From Gemmatimonadota bacterium (lineage in GTDB: Bacteria; Gemmatimonadota; Gemmatimonadetes; Gemmatimonadales; GWC2-71-9), in contig QHTW01000047.1 in NCBI GenBank assembly GCA_003220955.1, positions 1-7,692 on the forward strand: a stretch of DNA of 7,692 nt. The letters run 5' to 3'. Positions 5,449 through 7,692 of the stretch are shown in pieces. Under the pieces are notes generated by a model. The model saw nothing but the letters and a program-made list of their open reading frames with translations, searched no databases and was not told the origin of the DNA. Within the stretch, counting starts at the first letter, position 1; every line of letters begins with the position of its first letter. The position numbers and the translations under genes were made by a program.

Positions 5449-5906
5449 ACAAGCCGACCACTGATTACTGGGCCAGCCACCTGTATCTGAGCCCGCGCCA
5501 GCGTCCCAAGCCCGACCAGCCGGCGCGCGATCTGGCGCCCCGCGCCGCCCAACGGTTCAAGACGGCGCGCGAGCAGCTGCGCAGCCTGCGCCACGTCACC
5601 GAGCAAGTCGTCTACCTGGGCACGACGTGGAAATGGGTATGGATGTACGAGGTCGGAGGCCGCAAGCTGGGCTACCTGCATCCAATGCAGTCCGGGGTCA
5701 GCGGGACATTTGTCTTGTCGGCGCCCGAGGAGCAGGAAATCAGCGCGACCAACGGATTGCCGCGCGTCATCAAGCAGGCCGTGCGCGACGGGACGCTGTT
5801 CGACGGCGTGCGCCATTGCTGGATGGATTTCGTCGATCTGGACGCGGTGCAGGCCTTCGTCGACGTGGTCAGATTGAAATACCAACTACTGGCGCGTCCG
5901 GAGTAG
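5445..5906 (+). CDS. Small cytoplasmic protein, DUF3788-like
   Basis: A 153-residue protein without signal peptide, membrane segment or cysteine cluster (one Cys). The core TTWKWVWMYEVGGRKLGYL (aromatic strands), a second strand pair around GTFVLSAPEEQE, a helix (LPRVIKQAVRDG) and a closing helix with LDAVQAFVDVVRLKYQLL give the pattern I associate with DUF3788, a family of unknown function. That assignment is from memory of the family's W-x-Y...iK layout and is only moderate. The ATG overlaps the racemase stop (ATGA), and GGGG lies four bases before it, so it is co-translated with the catabolic genes. A longer reading from GTG 5379 is possible but lies inside the racemase. The reason for its place in the operon is not apparent. 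Confidence 0.7.
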   Translation: MNKPTTDYWASHLYLSPRQRPKPDQPARDLAPRAAQRFKTAREQLRSLRHVTEQVVYLGTTWKWVWMYEVGGRKLGYLHPMQSGVSGTFVLSAPEEQEISATNGLPRVIKQAVRDGTLFDGVRHCWMDFVDLDAVQAFVDVVRLKYQLLARPE

Positions 5907-5933
5907 CAATTGTTATTTTCGTGAGCCTTCGGA

Positions 5934-6494
5934 GTGAGCAAAGCCGCCCAGGCCACAAGAGGTCATCTGCGTTCAGCTGCGGTCGTGGTGTTTATCCTCG
6001 CCCTCCCGCCTGTGGTCGCGAACGGCCAACAGGCTCAACCGGCTTCCTCGCGTTACCAAGCACCAGTCCTCAGCGGCAGCGACACCAGTAAGCTCAGGGG
6101 GCCGCGCCAACCGATCTTCTTCCGTCACGACGTTCATGCCGGGCAGGACCAGATCCCCTGCATGTACTGTCATTATTCGCAGACGTGCATTGGCTGCCAT
6201 CAGTTGATCGGCGGAGGCCCGCCGTCCCATCAGGCGGAGATCAAGAAGGTGCGGGATGCCTGGCGCGAGCGAAAACCGCCGGAATGGATTCGGATTCACG
6301 CCCTGCCGGGCTTCGTGCGCTTCCCGCACATGCGGCACATCAAAGCGCTCGGCACGCAGGCCTGTGTGACCTGCCACGGCGACGTCCAAAACATGGCGCA
6401 AGTGTCTCAGGTCTCGACATTGCGCATGGGCTGGTGCGTGCGCTGCCACATCAAAAACAACGTGACACGCGATTGCAGCGTGTGCCATTACTAA
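5934..6494 (+). CDS. actA: Five-heme cytochrome c, alternative complex III subunit A-like
   Basis: A 186-residue protein with an N-terminal signal or anchor (Arg/Lys region, then hydrophobic AAVVVFILALPPVVA) and five CxxCH heme sites: CMYCH (76-80), CIGCH (85-89), CVTCH (144-148), CVRCH (168-172) and CSVCH (181-185), the last one residue from the end. The surrounding text (FFRHDVHAG, IRIHALPGFVRFPHMRH, CHGDVQNMAQVSQ, MGWCVRCH) matches the ActA pattern, in which extra His residues give the second axial ligands. ActA passes electrons from the quinol-oxidising core to an external acceptor at the periplasmic face. Unusually, hemes 1 and 2 are separated by only YSQT; relatives as I remember them have a longer linker. 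GTG is the only usable start, since an in-frame TGA sits at 5922; GTGAG at 5921-5925 could serve as a weak ribosome site. It begins 27 bases after the DUF3788-like gene. Confidence 0.86.
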   Translation: MSKAAQATRGHLRSAAVVVFILALPPVVANGQQAQPASSRYQAPVLSGSDTSKLRGPRQPIFFRHDVHAGQDQIPCMYCHYSQTCIGCHQLIGGGPPSHQAEIKKVRDAWRERKPPEWIRIHALPGFVRFPHMRHIKALGTQACVTCHGDVQNMAQVSQVSTLRMGWCVRCHIKNNVTRDCSVCHY

Positions 6495-6495
6495 C

Positions 6496-7692
6496 ATGAG
6501 CGACTCTCTCCCCGTCGATCGTCGCCGCTTTCTGAAGGTGCTCGGCGTCGCCGGGGCCGGGGCCGCCGCCGCGTCTGCGTGCGGGATCGGGCCCGAGCCG
6601 ACCGAACGCCTGATCCCCTACCTCATCCAGCCCGAGGATCAGATTCCGGGCACCGCGACCTACTACGCCACGACGTGTCGCGAGTGCGCGGCGGGCTGCG
6701 GCGTTCGCGTCCGCGTGCGTGAAGGCCGCGCGGTGAAGCTGGAGGGGAATCCCGATTCGCCGATCAATCGCGGCCGGTTGTGCGCGCGCGGGCAGGCGGC
6801 GCTGCAGGGTCTCTACAATCCGGATCGCGTCGCGCATCCCATGGTCCGCAACGCCCGCGGCGGTTTCGAAGACATCGATTGGGACGGCGCCATCCAGCGA
6901 CTCGCGGCGAAGGTCCGCGAGGCGCAGGGCAAAGGCATCGTGTTCCTGAGCGGCGTCGAGCAGTCGTCGTTCGGTGATCTGGTGGACGAGTGGATGAAGC
7001 AGGTCGGCGGCCGGCGCATGAGCTACGAGCCGTTCGGCTTCGAAGCGCTCCGCGCGGGCAACCGCATGGCGTTCGGCACGGCGAGTGTGCCGTCGTACGA
7101 CTTCGCGAATGCGAAGTACATCCTCTCCTTCGGCGCGGATTTCCTCGATACCTGGCTCTCCCCCGTCGAATTCCAGAACGGCTTCGCGCGCGCGCACGCG
7201 TTCGATGCCGGCCGGCCCGCTTCGATGTCCAAGTTCGTGTACGTCGGCCCACGCCTGTCGCTGACCGGCATGAATGCCGATGAATGGATCGCCGCGCGGC
7301 CGGGGACCGAGGGACTGCTGGCCCTGGCGCTCGCCCAGGTCATCGTGGCGCGGCACCTGGCACGGCTGCCCACCGACGCCAGCCGGCTCAGCTCCTTGCT
7401 CGCGGGCTATGCGCCACGAGCTGTCGCGGCGACGATCGGCATCGATGAGGACGTGATCGTTCGTCTCGCCAGAGAATTCGCGATCTCGGGTGGCGGCCTC
7501 GCGGTCGCTGGCGGCATGGCGACACAAGGCCCAAACGGCGCCGAGATTGCCGCGGCAGTCAACATCCTGAACTACGCGGCTGGCGCAGTCGGAACCCTCG
7601 TAATGTTCGGCGCGGATCTCGCGATCGGTTCTACGCACACCTTCGGCGACCTCACGGCGCTGATGGCGGACATGGCGGCCGGCAAGGTGGCC
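6496..7692 (+). CDS. actB: Tat-exported molybdopterin-oxidoreductase-fold subunit, ActB-like, 3' end cut off
   Basis: The first 399 codons of a protein that continues past the window. It opens with a Tat signal (VDRRRFLKVLGVAGAGAAAASACG, twin Arg at 9-11, with Cys29 at the end of the hydrophobic part). LIPYLIQPEDQIPG and YYATT follow, both typical of ActB of alternative complex III, as is SFGADFLDTWLSPVEFQ farther on. Cys61, Cys64 and Cys68, then Cys96 after 27 residues, form a complete CxxCxxxC-x27-C [4Fe-4S] site of the molybdopterin oxidoreductase type. ActB proteins of known structure have neither Mo nor a cluster in this first domain, so this is either an ancestral-like ACIII or another member of the complex iron-sulfur molybdoenzyme family. 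No clear Mo-ligand Cys or Ser is seen. The iron-sulfur domain B2 would lie beyond the window. It is one base from actA, so same transcript. Confidence 0.88.
   Translation, partial: MSDSLPVDRRRFLKVLGVAGAGAAAASACGIGPEPTERLIPYLIQPEDQIPGTATYYATTCRECAAGCGVRVRVREGRAVKLEGNPDSPINRGRLCARGQAALQGLYNPDRVAHPMVRNARGGFEDIDWDGAIQRLAAKVREAQGKGIVFLSGVEQSSFGDLVDEWMKQVGGRRMSYEPFGFEALRAGNRMAFGTASVPSYDFANAKYILSFGADFLDTWLSPVEFQNGFARAHAFDAGRPASMSKFVYVGPRLSLTGMNADEWIAARPGTEGLLALALAQVIVARHLARLPTDASRLSSLLAGYAPRAVAATIGIDEDVIVRLAREFAISGGGLAVAGGMATQGPNGAEIAAAVNILNYAAGAVGTLVMFGADLAIGSTHTFGDLTALMADMAAGKVA

Noticed and set aside
5874..5933. TTGAAA and an AT-richer patch as a promoter for the actA-like gene
   Set aside because: No -10 like hexamer stands at 16-18 bases from TTGAAA, and the AT-rich patch after the stop is too short to judge.
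6451..7638. 395-codon open frame on the - strand opposite the ActB-like gene
   Set aside because: No domain is visible and the + strand has an unmistakable Tat/iron-sulfur protein that runs to the window end.

Overview
The window is a high-G+C bacterial fragment (roughly two thirds G+C by eye). All nine supported genes lie on the + strand, packed with overlaps or gaps of at most about 50 bases. It probably comes from an environmental, aerobic, Gram-negative-type phylum such as Gemmatimonadota or Acidobacteriota. That placement is an inference from three things: an alternative complex III (ACIII)-type gene pair, Tat signals, and short GC-rich 7-8 base tandem repeats. No sequence here proves the taxonomy. 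I see no tRNA, rRNA, CRISPR array, transposase or convincing terminator, and no stretch over 300 bases lacks a gene.

Region 1 (1-5448) looks like a catabolic or amino-acid-modifying operon. In order it holds the 3' end of a metal-dependent amidohydrolase; a second amidohydrolase-fold protein that has lost most metal ligands; a class I aldolase/lyase of the DapA family with a non-DapA active site; a flavoenzyme closely resembling monomeric sarcosine oxidase, with the covalent-flavin Cys; a dihydroorotate-dehydrogenase-like FMN barrel protein of unknown substrate; and an enolase-superfamily protein of the o-succinylbenzoate synthase / N-acylamino acid racemase (MenC/NSAR) type with its whole catalytic set. 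A racemase plus an amine-oxidising flavoenzyme plus a DapA-type lyase is the same enzyme logic as known hydroxyproline-type pathways. The exact combination here is not one I can match to a described pathway.

Region 2 (5445-5906) is a small gene resembling the DUF3788 family, coupled by ATGA to the racemase gene.

Region 3 (5934-7692) starts a respiratory module: a five-heme cytochrome c (ActA-like), then a Tat-exported molybdopterin-oxidoreductase-fold subunit (ActB-like) that runs off the window end. The ActB-like protein keeps a complete four-Cys iron-sulfur motif in its N-terminal domain. The two heme motifs nearest the N-terminus of the ActA-like protein are only four residues apart.

The most unusual local signals are: (a) a complete Tat signal peptide encoded in frame upstream of the sarcosine-oxidase-like gene but with no ATG/GTG/TTG start, only an ACG with a well-placed GAGG; (b) an 8-base tandem repeat (GTCCGACC-like) found both in the leader of the DapA-like gene and inside the coding region of the FMN-barrel gene; (c) a 7-base tandem repeat (CCCGAGT) read in frame inside the flavoenzyme gene; and (d) a tandem pair of an apparently active and an apparently inactive amidohydrolase.
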